A stretch of DNA of 64,000 nucleotides from the NCBI GenBank assembly GCA_009792885.1, contig WMCF01000007.1, positions 6,971,267-7,035,266 of the forward strand, given 5' to 3'. The notes under the pieces are model-generated. The model did not search any database and was not told the origin of the DNA. It saw only the letters and a program-made list of their open reading frames with translations. The position numbers and the translations under genes are program-made. Source of the stretch: Eremophila alpestris peregrina. Taxonomy: Eukaryota > Chordata > Aves > Passeriformes > Alaudidae. Positions 12,000-26,100 of the stretch are shown one piece after another; positions within the stretch are counted from its first letter, which is position 1, and each line of letters opens with the position of its first letter.

Positions 12000-14900
12000 T
12001 ATTCTTTTTAGAAGAATCAATGATAATTAATGTAGCCTTAGCCAGGTTTAATTAATTCTCTCCTAGTCATTGTCTCTCAATATTAAGGAGAACAACAATT
12101 TCTCTCACAGTTTCTATTGCCCAATATTTTTAAAGATATACATAGAATAAGAGTGAGTAGTTAAGAATAACTCCCAGTTATCTGCCATTGTATTCTCTCT
12201 AGACATATTACTTACCTAAGGGAGTTAAGAGAGCAAGGTGTCAGTTTAGTACCTTGTACACTGCTGGTTCCAATTTAAATTTGCCAAAACCCTCTGTATT
12301 CATATTGTTAATAAGAATAGCAAAAGGCAGAGAAAAGGGTGGAAACAGATCCTCCCCTCAAAAATCATAACCAAAAAAAGATGAAATTGCAAAGAAGAAA
12401 TTAAGAAAAAATGTATGGGGGATACCCATACAGGGGGGCATCAGAAAATATACTAAAGCAGAAAGGGAAAAAAACCCACCAAGTAAGTACCCATTCCTAT
12501 GATTCCTATTTTTAAAATCCTGTTCAAGACATTGTGTGAAGTGCTGAATCCACTTTCATTCATCTGTTCAGTAAGGTCTGTATTCTGGAGAGTTTTAGGA
12601 TAGAAAACCCATTACTTCTGCCCCAGGGCTAAAAGGGGCTCAGTTTCAGAATACACATTAATTCTCAGAATATCCTTTCACCTAAGCCTGTACTAAGGCC
12701 CTTGAATCATGTTCCTGTCCCTGTATTAGTAAATCCTCATGCATATTTGCCTGGAAAGTATAATGTGCATTAACAGCCATTTGATATACAGTTCCACATT
12801 GTCTGAGAGTGACTTTGTGATGCTTGTATTTTTAGAATTTGTTGTATTTAAATCTTACTGCATTTTACCTAGCAACTATTAAATTGCATATACTGAAACT
12901 GCATAAAATACTGAAAAATTCAGACAGCATCAGTCTGGCCTTTATGCTTTTTTTGCGCTCAATACCAGATGAACAATACTTTCCCTGGCTAACTATTTTT
13001 TGGCAAATATCCAAGACCAAAGTATTTTCTATATATTAATTGGTTATTACAACTACACAACTGCTGCGTGGACAACCAGCAGTACTTACTCTTCTTTTGT
13101 TAATAATGCAAACCTCCCAGGAGCTCATTACAACCTTCATCTAGACAATCATTTAAGCATCATGTCTGATGAACAGGATATGGGTCAGTGAATTAGCAAG
13201 TAGTCTTTCACTGAAACATCACTCTGCAGCTACAGCATGGCTTGTCAGGCCAAGCCAAAAATGAATGTACACAGATCTTCATTTGCCTCTTGCTCAAAAC
13301 ACAAGTTCTTCCATTTCTGATTTCCAGTATAGCACCATATCCTCCACTCTACTCCATCAGCCTCAAAATTTCATAAAATATGGGAAAACAGGACTACACA
13401 GCATGCATTTATTAACAGTTTTTGTAGAGAGAGGCTTATTTTTCAACCTGTAACTTAGATTGTTTCTAATAGGTCTTATCTGAGTATTCTGGTTGAAAAT
13501 CTTAAAATAGCTCTTACAAAAGGAAATACCATCTTTGTGATACTTGTATTATAATACAAAAGCAGTTCATTAGTACCTAAAGAATTACATCTCTGCAGGA
13601 GGTTAATACAATTCTCTTCCTGCTGTAGGCAGGATAATCTTTGCCAGAATTTCAAAGTTCCTTCGAGCATCCTGAAGAGGAAAAAGCTCCCTGCAGGTAA
13701 AGGGAATTGAGCGTTCCTATGTCATTCTAACATTTCCTTTGTTTACAAATTTAAAAGACATTGCTTTAAGAACGTTATCTAATAAATCTTTCATTTGTTA
13801 TATTATATTCTATATCTATAGAATGTATCTTTCATTATGCAGAAGCTAAAAGGCCAAAAGTACAGATTTGTGTGCACATCACCACAGAAGAAAAAGAAGC
13901 ACAACAAAGTAACTTCTCCCAGGGGAAAGAACATTGTCATCTGCCTTAGAGAAAAACCAAAGTATTTCAAAACCCATCCTAGAGATCAATTTAGAGTGCA
14001 GACATCATAATAGATAACTCAGAGGAATTAAACCTGCAATTTTCTGTGTATATTTTATTACTATTTTCTTCATCTTGTGAATATTTGATAGTTCACTTAA
14101 TATTGTAATGTTATTTGCATTGCAAGTGAAAAGGCAGACATAGTCTCCATTTCAAGTTCCTGTATCTTGAAGACTACATTGATTGCAAGGGGTTTAGAGA
14201 TTCTGACCTCCAAGATAACACATAATGTCTTATTGCAACTGCAATTAGACTGTAAGACAGCAAAGAAATGCTTGTGTAGCCAACTTAGCTCTGTTTGAGA
14301 AAGGCTTTTTTCTATCTCTGAGCACATTACAAGACCAGGCATCAATACTTATTTATGGGAAGAAGAAGCAGCAGGAGTACCTGCAATTGGACATAGTGCA
14401 GCCAACAACTGCTGGGCTAACTAGGAAAGAATGCTGCTGATGCAGCAGCTGAAGACAGCCAGAATTTTGATAGCCTCACCATCGAGCACTGAGACAAGAC
14501 ACCCAACCATGCTGAGCAACAGGCTGTGTCAAACAAAGCTTGGACTGACCCAGAGCAAAGAGGAAAAGATGGTGTAGTAGCTTCACAGTGACACTATGCT
14601 ACGTACAGTCCCATGGTTTTATTCCATCTGCTTGAGCTGCTATTTTCTTCACCAAACATCTGTTTGTCATCCCTGCCTCTGCTTATGATCTACACCGGTA
14701 TAGTGCTGATATGGGAGCGCTCACACCGAAATTAGATACTGAGTGCCTGGACATCCTTCTTAAATCATTTCCTGGCACTACTGCATGAGCTGCCTACAGT
14801 ACAGATCTAATGCCAAAAGTAGCTACTGCTTTCTGGTTTATATTGCTCTGATAGTTGTCAGGGAAGAGAGCAAGCAGATATTAAAGCTGTAGATAACTAC

Positions 14901-15940
14901 CTTAAATTACTTGCTAGGGAAATAGGATTAATCAGAACTATCCTATGGTATAATGGCAAGAATCTTGTACATATAAGCCTGTACATCAATACACAAAATG
15001 GAAGATTAACCTAAATCTGAAACTTTCTTTGCTATCTCTATTTCAGTCTTAGGATCTATTCTAGCATTTGCCGGAGAGGGGAGAGTAAATAAAAGCCTTT
15101 GCCCTCCAAAATCATCTTTTACCAAAGGAAAAAAAAAGAGAGATTTTAACTGTGGGAACAATTGGTCTTGTCAACAAGGGTTCTCAGATAACAGCTTTGG
15201 ACTTGTTTAAAGTACCATAGATGAGAAATCTGGGTGTTTGCATAGCTCTGAGGAAGAAAAAGCAGTAAAGAGAACTGTTTAAGAGTCCCTGACATACAAA
15301 GCTAAACTATGTGGTTTGAAGACAGATTGCTTTGATTCCTCATGGCATTACCCTGCCACTTTTAAAGACCAGAGGAGCTTGAGAAGCTGTGTGGTTGTTG
15401 GCATATTCACTATGTACGACAACTGACTACTAAGCAACAGTAAAGATGAACACTGAGTTGAGTGTTACAGGAATACTGGACTGAAGACTGAGAATAGGGA
15501 AGCAAACAATAAAAAGCTGTGATTTCTCATAATTCATACCTGATTTTTTTCCCCCTACGTCCTGCTGGTTCTTTATTTTTCACCTTCTCATATGTTGCCA
15601 ATCCTTATACATTCATAAAGTATTGAGAAACAGGTGAGAAGACTAACAAAACATGGGACAGAACACCAGTCAGGGAGCAGCTAAGACACCAACGGTAAAA
15701 ATTGCTTTGAAAACTAGGAATACTACAGGGAAATAGAAGTTCTTCTCGGATTTCTTCTTCTGCAACATTCCACTACTCTCTAACTGAAAGAAGATCCAGT
15801 GTTATATTTTTGTCTACTACTTTTACCATCAGATTTCTCAATTGTGTAAAAACACCTGCTGAAACCACTGGGTATCCAGTCATTATTTCCCTTTATCTTC
15901 ATATGTTAGGAAGGAAAATCTACATATGCTAGGATACATT
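12000..15940. other. AT-rich sequence, possibly intron or upstream region of the minus-strand candidate gene
   Basis: No named repeat seen. A GC-richer patch at about 14,370-14,580 is open in more than one minus-strand frame and holds splice-like sites (see findings). Confidence 0.4.
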
Positions 15941-15949
15941 TATATCCCA

Positions 15950-16142
15950 AGGATAATCAAACACTGGAACATGCTTCCAAGAGAGGTGGTTGATGCCCCA
16001 AACCTGTCAGTATTTAAGACACATTTGGAAAACACACTTAAGGATAGATATGCTTTAACTTCTGTTAAAGCATCCCTGAGGTGGTCAGGCAGTTAGGCCA
16101 GATGACTGTTATCCCTTCCAAGTGAACTATTCCATTCTAGTC
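15950..16142 (+). mobile_element. CR1 LINE 3' end, old copy
   Basis: It matches the CR1 3' untranslated pattern (GGAACATGCTTCCAAGAGAG, then GGTTGATGCCCCAAACCTG, then a TTCCAAGTGAAC-like end) but is worn. It faces the minus-oriented CR1 copy about 330 bp downstream. Confidence 0.75.
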
Positions 16143-16469
16143 CAGTCATATTTCAAGGAGCAGACCATATCATACTTTTTGCCTTTTCTAGCTTCCCCCT
16201 GTGCAACTTTTTCTTTTCAAAGTCAAGCACAGTTTCTCTAGGCAAAGAAAACAACCCTTAAATAAATAAGTAAATACAGAAAACTGTCTCCCTCTCCAGG
16301 TTTCTCATGAGTGATCTTAAATTGGTAAAGAGTTTGCATCAAGTCATGCCCTGCACATATTTACAGGATGTGGATGTATGCACTTACAGTCACAGGCACG
16401 TTTCTGCATTATACTCTAAAAGCAGTGCCTCAAGCTAAATTAGAGAATTTATCTGTTGTTTTCTGAGAC

Positions 16470-17190
16470 ATAGAATTATACAATGGGTTTGGGTTGGAAA
16501 GCACTTTTAAAAGTCATGTACTCCAACCCTCCTGCAATGAGTAGGGAAATCTTCCAGTAGATCAGACTGCTCAGAGCCATGCCCAATCTGACCCTGAATG
16601 TTTCCAAGGATGGGGCATCCACCACCTCTTTGGGCAACCTGTTTCAGTGTTTCACCATCCTCATTGTAAAAGCCTTCTTCCTTAGATCTAACCTAAATCA
16701 ACCCTTCTTCTGTTTAAAACTAGGACCCCTTTTCCTACTGCAAAAAGCCCTGCTAAAAAGTTTGTCCTACCTTTCTTATAAGGCCCCTTCAGACACTGAG
16801 AGGCTGCAATTAAATCCCTCCAAAGCCTTCTCTTCTGTACATTGAACAAGCCTAGCTCTTTCAGATTATCTTCATAGGAGAGGTGCTTCATCACTCTGAT
16901 CCTCTCCATGGCCTTCCTCTTCACCCAGTCCAACAGGTCCACACCCTTCCCTTGCTGAGGACTTCACAGCTGGACTGAATAATCCCAGCAGCATCTCACC
17001 CAAGTAGAGAAGAGGGGCAGAATCCCCTCCCTTGCTCTGCTGCTCACACTGCTTTGGATGCAGCCCAGAACATGTTTGGTTCCTGGGCTGCAAGTGCATA
17101 TGGCTGGGTCATGTCCAGCCTCTCATTCACCAGCACCCCCAAATCCTTCTCAGCAGGGCTGTTCGTGATCCATTCATGCCCCAGAGTAAA
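16470..17190 (-). mobile_element. CR1 LINE fragment, 3' portion
   Basis: Reading the minus strand gives the CR1 3' region. The plus strand starts with the complement of the tail (tagaattatacaatgggttt-like) and contains hallmark phrases for weak chicken-repeat copies: GGGGCATCCACCACCTCT, CTTTGGGCAACCTGTT, CCAGCCTCTCATTCACCAGC. About 720 bp, moderately diverged. Open frames here (about 84-88 codons on both strands) are shadows of the repeat. Confidence 0.9.
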
Positions 17191-17199
17191 ACAAAAAAT

Positions 17200-20100
17200 T
17201 ACACCTAAGAGAAAACTAAGAGTGTGTATGAGCAAACTGCTGTGAAAACTAATAATTCAGAAGCAACCATTTCTTTTTAAGTGATCTTTGAAAGACTTGG
17301 ATAGAATAGACTTGAATAGACTTTCTTTGAATGCAGGGGATGAAACTCAATCTATTTTGCATTAAGTTTAAGTAGCAGAACACCTTCAATGAAGCAAAAG
17401 GAGAGGTGTGGAGGACTTGGGATAAAGAGAAGGTCTTCACAGAGCTAGTTGTTATCAGAGTGTGACCCATTATCCTTCATATAGGTACTGTTCATTCTCT
17501 AATTACCACAGGATAAATTAGTGTGCAGACAGAGTAGGCAACAGCAGCTATGCAGTACCTGTTCATTAACACAGTTGTAACCCAAGATCTATGCTACACA
17601 GGTGATCACACGTGAGGGTGCATTTTTCAGGCTCTTACGCCTGATTCACACCAGTCACATCCAAAGACAAATGGACACAGGCTCCAGTGGCAGAATTGTG
17701 ACTTGGTGATCAAGTTGCAGCAGTTTATGCATTCAACTCTGAAAACCCTTTTATCAATGCCTATCTGTTGGCCCAGAGCTGATTATCCAGCAAAGCAAGC
17801 AGGATTTGGCCCACAGTGTGCTCCATTTTAAAAGCACACAGCTGGGATTGCCAGCATAAGCAAATGTTGGCAGTTTAACTCTGACAGGAATGCTCTGCTA
17901 CATATGCTATGGGACTGTCCAAATCCCTGGCAGAAAATAAAGTGCCAGTGTTTAAGTAACCAAATCTTTTTTTAAATCCACATTTGTTTATTTTAGAAGC
18001 TCTAAGTGTACTCCCAAGGATAGCTACAGCACTGGAAGAAGGCTGTTCTGAGAATAATTTATTTCCAAAAGAAAAGGTCTTAAGAAATAAAAAGTAACAA
18101 GAGAATTTCTCACATTCCTTGCAAGAATTAGCTCGGAACTGAAATTTTTAGTCTTTAAAGGAAATTGCCTTCCATCTAGAATCCTGGATCACTTTTACTG
18201 AAGTAAAGATTACTTTTACTTCCTCACTTTATCACCTTAGGTATCTTCTGGCACTGGCTGTAAATCACAAACTCAGAAGAGAAGCTGCATCTATACCATG
18301 TTTGCTGTGGCTTGCTTGTCTCCATTTGTTCAAATTGCCTCCTATCACAGATTGGCCGAAATTGGTCCAGCAATGCTGAAGCCTAGCAAATACATGTATA
18401 TTTGACAAAGTGGGCTGCAACTAGATGAAAGTTATGAAACAAAATTATATTTATCATTTATCTTTCACAAGCTCACATAAATATTTGCCCTTCTTTCTGT
18501 ACCTTATAACACTCTAGAACAGAAAAAAGCTACGACTGAACCAACCATCAACACTAAAATAGGCATAAAAATCTAAAGTAAATCATAAAATTCTAAAGCA
18601 GTATCTGCTCAATCTCATCTACAATGCATCTCAATATAACTCATTTATCCTCTCATCTAAACTTTCTGACCACACAGTAAACATTTAAAGAAACCTTTTT
18701 GTCCTTGTTGCTAAAGCACTTTGTACAGTGTTGGATTTCAACTACTAATATCAATAACCCATAACTAATGTTTACTTAAATGCAAGTACCCAAAAGACTG
18801 AGTTGGAAATGGATGGTCTATTTACTTAACTTGTGATGAGTACAAACATTCAATCTTTAAAATTGATTTATTTCTAAACACTCATTCTTCCCCATTTGAT
18901 TTTCTGACAGAAGTTACCTGTAGGTTAATAGAAAGGTAAAGCTGGAGTAGTCAGCTGCAGAATACTGAGCTTCAGGAATTTTACTGTAAATGCAATTTCA
19001 AAGACAAGTCTTGCACAAGCTCCCTTTCATTCTCTTCTAACATTTACATTTCTTTTCTTGAATTGCTTTCAGCAATATTCCAGCATAGTGATTTTTTCTC
19101 AACTTATATTCAAGATTTAATACTGAAGAAAAAATTCACAAGAAAGGCAGATAATGCACCTTCTCCAGCCCTGGACTCCAGCTCAGGAACCATCACATGG
19201 CAGTAAGTACAGCTGTAAGGCACATATGTGTCTTGCATGGAACCAAAGCACCTTTTCCATTTCCAGGAATTCTCTGCAGTGCTAGAAAACCCCTTCTTCT
19301 CTAGAGATCAGCAGTTTTAAACAGAAGACAGAGCAAATTCTCTGCCTTTGAAAAGGTGTGACTCATCGCTTAAAGGAGGACTGTGGTCCTCTGATATAGT
19401 CAGCAGCAATATCAACACATGGAATTAACTTGGAACCAGGGACTAGAAGTCAAAGTTTCACTTAAAATTAAAGCTCTGATTGCAATTACTCCTAAAGATG
19501 GAAATTTAGGAGAAATACCAGACATGGTAATAGCTAGCAATGCTGTGTCAGTCTCAAAAAACCTTTCTACCTCACCCCATCTCTCCGAGCACATGGGTGG
19601 CCTACAGCTGCCTGAAGAGATCAAGGGCTGACCTAGAGTGTGTGCTGACACAACCAACCTATTAAAGACTCAAGATAAAAGTACCATAACCAGGGACTGA
19701 TGACAGAATTTGCTCTAATCACTTCCACCTACCTTGATAAAAGGGAAAAGGAAATACCTCTGTCTCAATCATTCAGTTTGGAGAAACTGACTTGTTGGGA
19801 AGAGAAAACCTGCAAAAATGCTTTAGAATATCTGTTAAAGCCTCTTAATATATTTACGTATGTTTTCAGTATTTTTACCTGATGGTCGGTAACCAGTGTT
19901 GTTTTTTTTATTTTGTTTTTGTTTTTTATTGTTCAGGTTCACAAATCATTCTGAAAAATAAACTGATGCCCAAACATTTCAGTTTATTCCCACAACTGAA
20001 AAAACAGATGTGTCATAACATAGGAGAGAGTTTGAAGAACTTCTGGGGATAATCCTTCTGAGAATACCAACTATTCCCTTTAGCTTGAGAATTTGTATAC

Positions 20101-20860
20101 TTAGTACTACTGCATTAAAAGCAATTTTTAAACTAGAGTTTACTTTAAGTAGATAAGAGACCAAAGCCATGTTTCAAAGTGTTAGGACACATAAGTATGA
20201 TAACTGCCTTGCCAAACAGAGCTTATCCAAATGATTGTGTGAAATCCTCACTGTTTGTCTGTATTAGTTTTAAGTGCCTTCTCTGTCATCAAAATCAAAC
20301 TGTCATCAAAACACATATTACCAAAAGGATGAAAATCTGTTGCCTTTTTTTTTTTTTAATATGCAGTATGTCTTGGAAAATGCCTGCTACATATTTTGTT
20401 TGTGGCCATATTTGCAGTGGTCTCAGCTGTTTCCCATCTACAAAACAAGTTACCAGGACGGGAACAGAACTTCATTTGCACAGTAATAGCCTTCAAATTA
20501 AGAAAACTCAAGTCCTTCATCTTATCACTTATTGCTGTGTGTTCAAGTGCCACAAACTCTAATAGCACTAGAGAGAGAGAGAGAGAGAGAGAGAATATCC
20601 CAGACTTGAAGAGACTACAAATTGTGAAGGAATTTCTGAGAGTGTTACATAAAATAGGTCATCAAAACTACTCCTGCATAAAAAAAAAAATAAAATCACC
20701 TATTACTTTTGCCAGCCAAGAAATGAACTGAAACTTATTATTGCCAAAAACTGTAATAAGGACCAGAGAAAGCATTTAATTTCCTTATTTTTCTACTAAA
20801 GTTCAGTAGTTCAGTGTATTGCCCTTTCAACAATTTTTTCAGGCTATTATTCCAAGTTGC
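17200..20860. other. AT-rich sequence, nothing recognised
   Basis: Short unrelated frames only, and one GA repeat. No exon chain or repeat family could be supported. Confidence 0.5.
20570..20594. repeat. GA dinucleotide repeat
   Basis: About twelve uninterrupted GA units. Simple repeat. Confidence 0.95.
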
Positions 20861-20869
20861 TTTAGTTTT

Positions 20870-21712
20870 ATTGCAGATGTCAGAGGCTTGAGGAGATGTT
20901 CAGTATTGGTTTCACATGGCAAGGGGTGTGAGGAGAAACTGGAGCCAGCTCCAAACCCACTGCAGGACACAGCTGAGGATATCAGGCAAGTTGGGGTCAC
21001 CTCTGTGATAACTTACTTAAGAAAGGATAAAAAAACATCGCACAGTAGTTACGAGACAGAGAAGTGAGAAAAAAAATCCCACAAAAAAAGACAGTGGAGG
21101 AGAAGATAAACGTCCTCCAGGGCTGGAGGAGAGATCCCCCAGCAGCCTGCCCAGAAGGCCATATTAAAGCAGAAATTCCCTGTAAACCCTGAGAAGCACC
21201 AGAGTGAAGCAGGTACCCCCCAAAGCACATGAAGGGCAACACTGCAGTGGGTGGATACAGCCTGAACAAAACTGCAGCCATGGAGAACCCCTGGGGGAGC
21301 AAGCTACTCCAGGAACTGACATCCATGAAGGTCCCAGGCTGGAGCAATCTCTTACTGAAGAACTTTAGCCTATAAGACAGAAAAGTGTGAGGAGGAAAGA
21401 GCAGCAGATACAAACTGTGTTGGACTGATTGTAACCTAATTCCCCATCCTCCTGCATCTGTGGGTGTTGGGAGGGGGTAGGAGAATGGAGTGGAGATTGA
21501 CAAAGAGAAGGAACAGGGGAAGGTGGTGTTATACTTGTCTTTTACTCAAGCGCAGTCTGTTTTGCCTATGATGGTAATGGGTATGTGGTCCCCCATCTTT
21601 ATCTCAGCCACAAGCTTTTCCATCTTTTTTAATTCCTCTGCACTGTTGAGATGGTGGAGTGCAAGAGCAGCTGGGAGGGCATCTGGAAGTCTCGCAAGGT
21701 CACTTTGTCACA
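20870..21712 (+). mobile_element. Avian ERVL-like LTR, apparently solo
   Basis: It follows, in order, the layout of a common avian ERVL-like LTR: GGAGCCAGCTCCAAACCCAC, CTCTGTGATAACTTACTTAA, a repeated CTGGAGCA region, a stretch with CCCCATCCTCCTGC, and GCGCAGTCTGTTTTGCCTAT near the 3' end. No retroviral genes are seen on either side, so it reads as a solo LTR. The exact family name cannot be given without a repeat library. The 168-codon minus-strand frame inside it (20,997-21,503) is not a gene. Confidence 0.7.
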
Positions 21713-22049
21713 GGTCTTTAAGTACTTTTACAGGCTAGATTTCTTTGGACACTTCATCATGGATCCTTCTTTTCATATTTTAAATACTAACTACTAGATC
21801 TGGAACAACTAAATTGTTGCTATAGCTATTTTGCTTTCTGAAGAAGCTGCATGTTATATTTAAAATCATACATGTAGATGTTACCAGGTCAAAATTATAT
21901 CGTTGATTAAACTGTGAAAATGATAGAACAAACCTGTGGTGCCCAACAGCCTACTTGTCTACTGGTACTGATTTGGAAAACAAAATAAGGTATTTCTCTG
22001 CCAATATTCTCATCAGAATCATATATGTGTACAGCCTCTTTTCTCAACT

Positions 22050-22300
22050 ATCAGGTGAGAGGACAATAGAAAGTTGTGCTGGGAGGTTTAGATTGGATAT
22101 TAGGAAAAATTTCACAGAAAGTATTACTCAGAATTGAAATGGGCTGCCAGGAAAGTGGTTGTGTCACGACCCCAGAGGTATTTAAAACAGGTGTAGATGT
22201 GGCACTTGAGGTTTTGTAGGGAACTTGACAGAATTACGTTTATGGTTTCTCTTGATGAGCTTAAGGGTCTTTTCCAACCTCAATGATTCTATGATTCTAC
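22050..22300 (+). mobile_element. CR1 LINE 3' end with terminal octamer repeats
   Basis: It carries the CR1 3' pattern (AGATTGGATATTAGGAAAAA, GGGCTGCCAGGAAAGTGG, TCTTTTCCAACCTCAATGAT) and ends in the tandem ATTCTATG octamers typical of CR1 tails. Plus orientation, 5'-truncated as most copies are. Confidence 0.9.
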
Positions 22301-22874
22301 AGCTGAATTTACTATGTATTCTCTCCTGTAATTGATAAAATCACTATTATTTTATGATTGAATTTAAACTAAATTTACTCATTATAACATAATTCATAGT
22401 TATTTTCTCTGGCCTCTTGTTTTATAGTCCAAGAATCATTAAGTTCTGAAGGGGTCTCCTGAGATCCAATCCCTTGAGCTAAACCTGCATGTTCAAGAAG
22501 GGTGAGCTAGAGCAGGTTGCCAGGACCACAGTGGACTCATACTCAACAAAAGCAAGTTAAAATAAAAAGCAAGTTCAAATAAAACAATCTCTTCCTCTTA
22601 CAGTGCTATCAGGCAGCAAAATGATCCTAGAATGCAGGTACTAATAAAAAATAATTAAAAACTCACTTTTAATTATTTTGTATTAGTCACAGCTAAAAAA
22701 TTTCCCAGATTCTGAAGCCTCTAGCCAAACAACTACTCTACCAACAGCACACTGAAAAGAATCTGTGCTGTGCCTAAAAACTTATCTGTATGTTTGGGGC
22801 TTTATGAAAGCACAGTCACTACAAGTCATTTCCAAACTAAGTTACACTTAACTTACTCTCACTTTTACCAGCTT

Positions 22875-23130
22875 CAGAGATGAGGAGACTAAGACACAAA
22901 AGCAGGCAAATACTCAGAGAGTCAACCTGTTAGAAGTTGCAGTCACAGCAGTAAGCCTGCTACAGACAAACACAGCAATGTAAATTCAATATTGTCTTAG
23001 TATTATCTGCCTGCTGGAGAGAGCAGAACTGATCAAATGGATGGCTGCTGCTCAATCTAACATCACATTTGAAGCCAAAACTGCTTTTCAGATATTCCTT
23101 CAGAACACACAAACTCCATCTAGTCTTTCT
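22875..23130. repeat. Diverged direct repeat, copy 1
   Basis: It shares an ordered series of matching blocks with 27,590-27,828: GTCAACCTGTTAGAAGTTG, GTCACAGCAGTAAG, TACAGACAA, GAGCAGAACT, GCTGCTCAATC and ATCACATT. Identity by eye is about 75% with small indels. Same orientation, 4.7 kb apart. The family is not recognised. Confidence 0.8.
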
Positions 23131-23139
23131 TATTGTAAA

Positions 23140-26100
23140 GTAAGTCATACACAGAGGGTTATTTAAGACTGTGTCAGAGACTGGGTTTTGATTTTTATAT
23201 TAGGAGTCAGAAATCACATGAAAAACAGCCCTTTTTTTCATGTTGGTGTATTAATTGTCTAAACCTTAGTTAAAAACAACATTTTGATTTTTCTATTCGA
23301 AACAGAAGATGGCTTGTAGAGTTCGTCTACATGCATGTCTGTGCCTAGAGATGCACATACCTTCCCTCCATGAAAGCCTAGCATCACACAGAATACAAGA
23401 GAAACTACAAGGGAACGAGCCTAAAACTTTCTCCTGCTGCTGTGCTGGCATTGGCAGGGTTAAATTGAGTGTCCACTTGTACTGCTGGTTCAGATAAATG
23501 GGTTTCATTTTATTGTTTACTTGTACTTGATAAGGTTCTTGGATTGATTCCGGTGGCTCACAATGCCTTGCAGGCACAGGATGTTATTCAGACTATTGCA
23601 CCCAAAGCCTTTCACATCACAGTTTTCTCTAAGAGAGATAGGCATTACAAAACTAAAATATCAGCAAAATCAGTTTCTCCATTTTTTTGTAAAATGAAGA
23701 AAATTCTGTGAAATGAAATCAATTTTGTCACAGTACAATAACCATGACAACCAGAAATATCAAGAGAGCTGGAAAAAATTTCCCTCTTCCATCAGAATTG
23801 GACAATATTAAAGAAGTGTGGAACCATGATTCACCTTAGTAATCCACAGCTATAAAAGTATATAAACATGTTTCAGATCATAGAAGCTCCTCTTACAGAG
23901 CAGGAAAGTATTTTTAACTGAATCAATTAGCAGCAGCAACTCAGATTCCTATAACTGAAAAAGTATGTCTCTCTCCTCATTGATCTTCATCTCAAATACA
24001 GTTAACAATAATGTCCAATGAACCCCAAAAGGATTAGCACTGGGAAATAAAGTGAATCTGATTACTTCACAGAAGACTAAATTCAAGACTTTTTGCATTA
24101 CTACCTCTCCTAATCACTGACTTGCACAGTCTCAAAATATCTGTACATCTCCGTATGCCTTCATTTCATGCACTGCCTGCAATAAGATGCAATACAAAAA
24201 CATCTAATTACCTAACAGAAAGGCTACTAACATTCCTCACTAACAAGAAACTATTTTAATAACTTAATTTTTTAATTAATTCAAAGAAGCCAAAGAACTG
24301 ATTTTTTTTTTTATCCCCCCAGTCTGGTAGATTGTGAGCAACCTCTAAGACTGGGACCATCATTTTGGAGCACATGGAAAATTTTTACTACAATAGCAAT
24401 GGATAGTATTTTTGTTTATGATCTTATCAAGAAAATGCAGAGGTCATTAAAATAACTAATGTGTTAAGTGTTTTCCTGCTTTTCACATGAATTTGGAGAA
24501 TACTTTGATCAACATCAGTTTGTCCCTACATTGCAGAACTAGAGAACCAGCTCTGTTTTTTATACATCTATTCTGGTCAAAATCTTCTAGGATGATTTTA
24601 AACTTCTCCTGACATTTTCTTGAATCTCATCCAGCTCTTTCCTCCATGTTAGCCTGCTGTAAACTGGAGCTTAGGGACTGGCTGCACATAGGAACTCCAA
24701 CATTGCAATAGCAATTGTGTTACAACACCTGTCTCACACATCCTGCCTTCCTAGGGGAATCCTGCTCCATGGACATCACCCAAACACTAACTGCAGAAGT
24801 GTTCAACACTGACAGCAGTAACTGTGAGTGGGAGCCCCTCCACCTGCTACATGGCTGACCAATTTTGTGGCTTAGGGAACAAACCATCTTATCTCCTCAG
24901 CTTTCCTAACTCAGTAGCCTGAACACTCGCAGGACGTTAAGGAGGTGGTTGTCAAAGTCAATATTCTCAGCTTTGAGCCATCACTCACAGCAACTGCTAC
25001 AGGAGCACTACAGTAATCACAGCAAGTACAACACCAATCACAAATCAGAACCTTTACAAAGAGCAATGTTTGCTAGGACTAAACACAAGCCCACAGAGCT
25101 TGTAACCTGGTGAGTAGGGAATGCCAGAGAAGGTGTTTTCAATTCTGCTTTTCTTCAGAAGTTACATCCTCCCTCCCCACAGGGTGTATGAAGACAACTA
25201 GACTAGATAAGGATTCACATCTCTTTATCCTCTATATGTATATAGAATGGACAGTAGTAATTGGTGTTCCTCAAATCAAATTGCTATTAGTTTTTACAGG
25301 CAATCTGAATAGCATCATATGGAAACAATTACAGACCTGCACAGAGCACTGTTCTCACTCAAAGACTCAAATCCTGGAACCTGAAGATACATATTGAAAA
25401 CCAGAGGAGGGTATCAAATCCTGGTCTCTGGCATACTGGATGATCACTTAAATGGTATGATAAAAAGGTGAAGGATGTTTGAGTCAAAGGATTTATGTTA
25501 CATGTGCTAGTTTGGAAATATTTAAAGAATCTCTTTGCCTCTACTTTGTAGAGCAATATGTTCAGCACCATTTTCTTACATTCAAGGCCAGTTCTCTTAC
25601 ACCCATGAGGAATTTCACACCTGTGCTTGAGCTTTCCTTTCAAATTAGCTGCTCATCAACTCTATTACTAAACAAACATGAAGCAGCTGTAGCTCTCAGA
25701 CTATGATTAAAATTAAACCCTTCAAATCCAGCCTAGCTTAGAGAACCTCTGTACAGTTGTTCTCCATTGATTAACTCCAACTGGCTCACTACTAAAACTA
25801 ATCTATTAAGTCTGAAAAAAAAGTTTCAAATAAAGCCTTTCACATAAATGGGATCCAAATGATATTTCGAGTAAAACACAAAAAGATGGTGCCACTAAAA
25901 TGTTTTAATAAAAATAAATAATTTATAGGTTTAAAATGATTTTTCTTTGCCTTAGAGCAGTTAAACTGTGGATTACTTTATTGATTCAGCATTCATTGTT
26001 TTACTTTGCACAACACTGGAAAAACAGAATAATGCCCTTATTGGTCTGCTAAGGGAAGTAAGGTTCTAAGGAACCACAAACCAATCAGCCAACTATCAGC

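Noticed and set aside
16579..17245. Several 60-90 codon frames on both strands
   Set aside because: They fall in the CR1 3' region and are shadows of the repeat.
18900..19000. Minus-strand open segment with acceptor ctgcag and donor GTAACT
   Set aside because: Short (about 12 codons), phase unconnected to anything, likely chance.
20997..21503. 168-codon minus-strand frame
   Set aside because: It lies wholly inside the LTR and is antisense to it; LTRs of this kind encode no protein.
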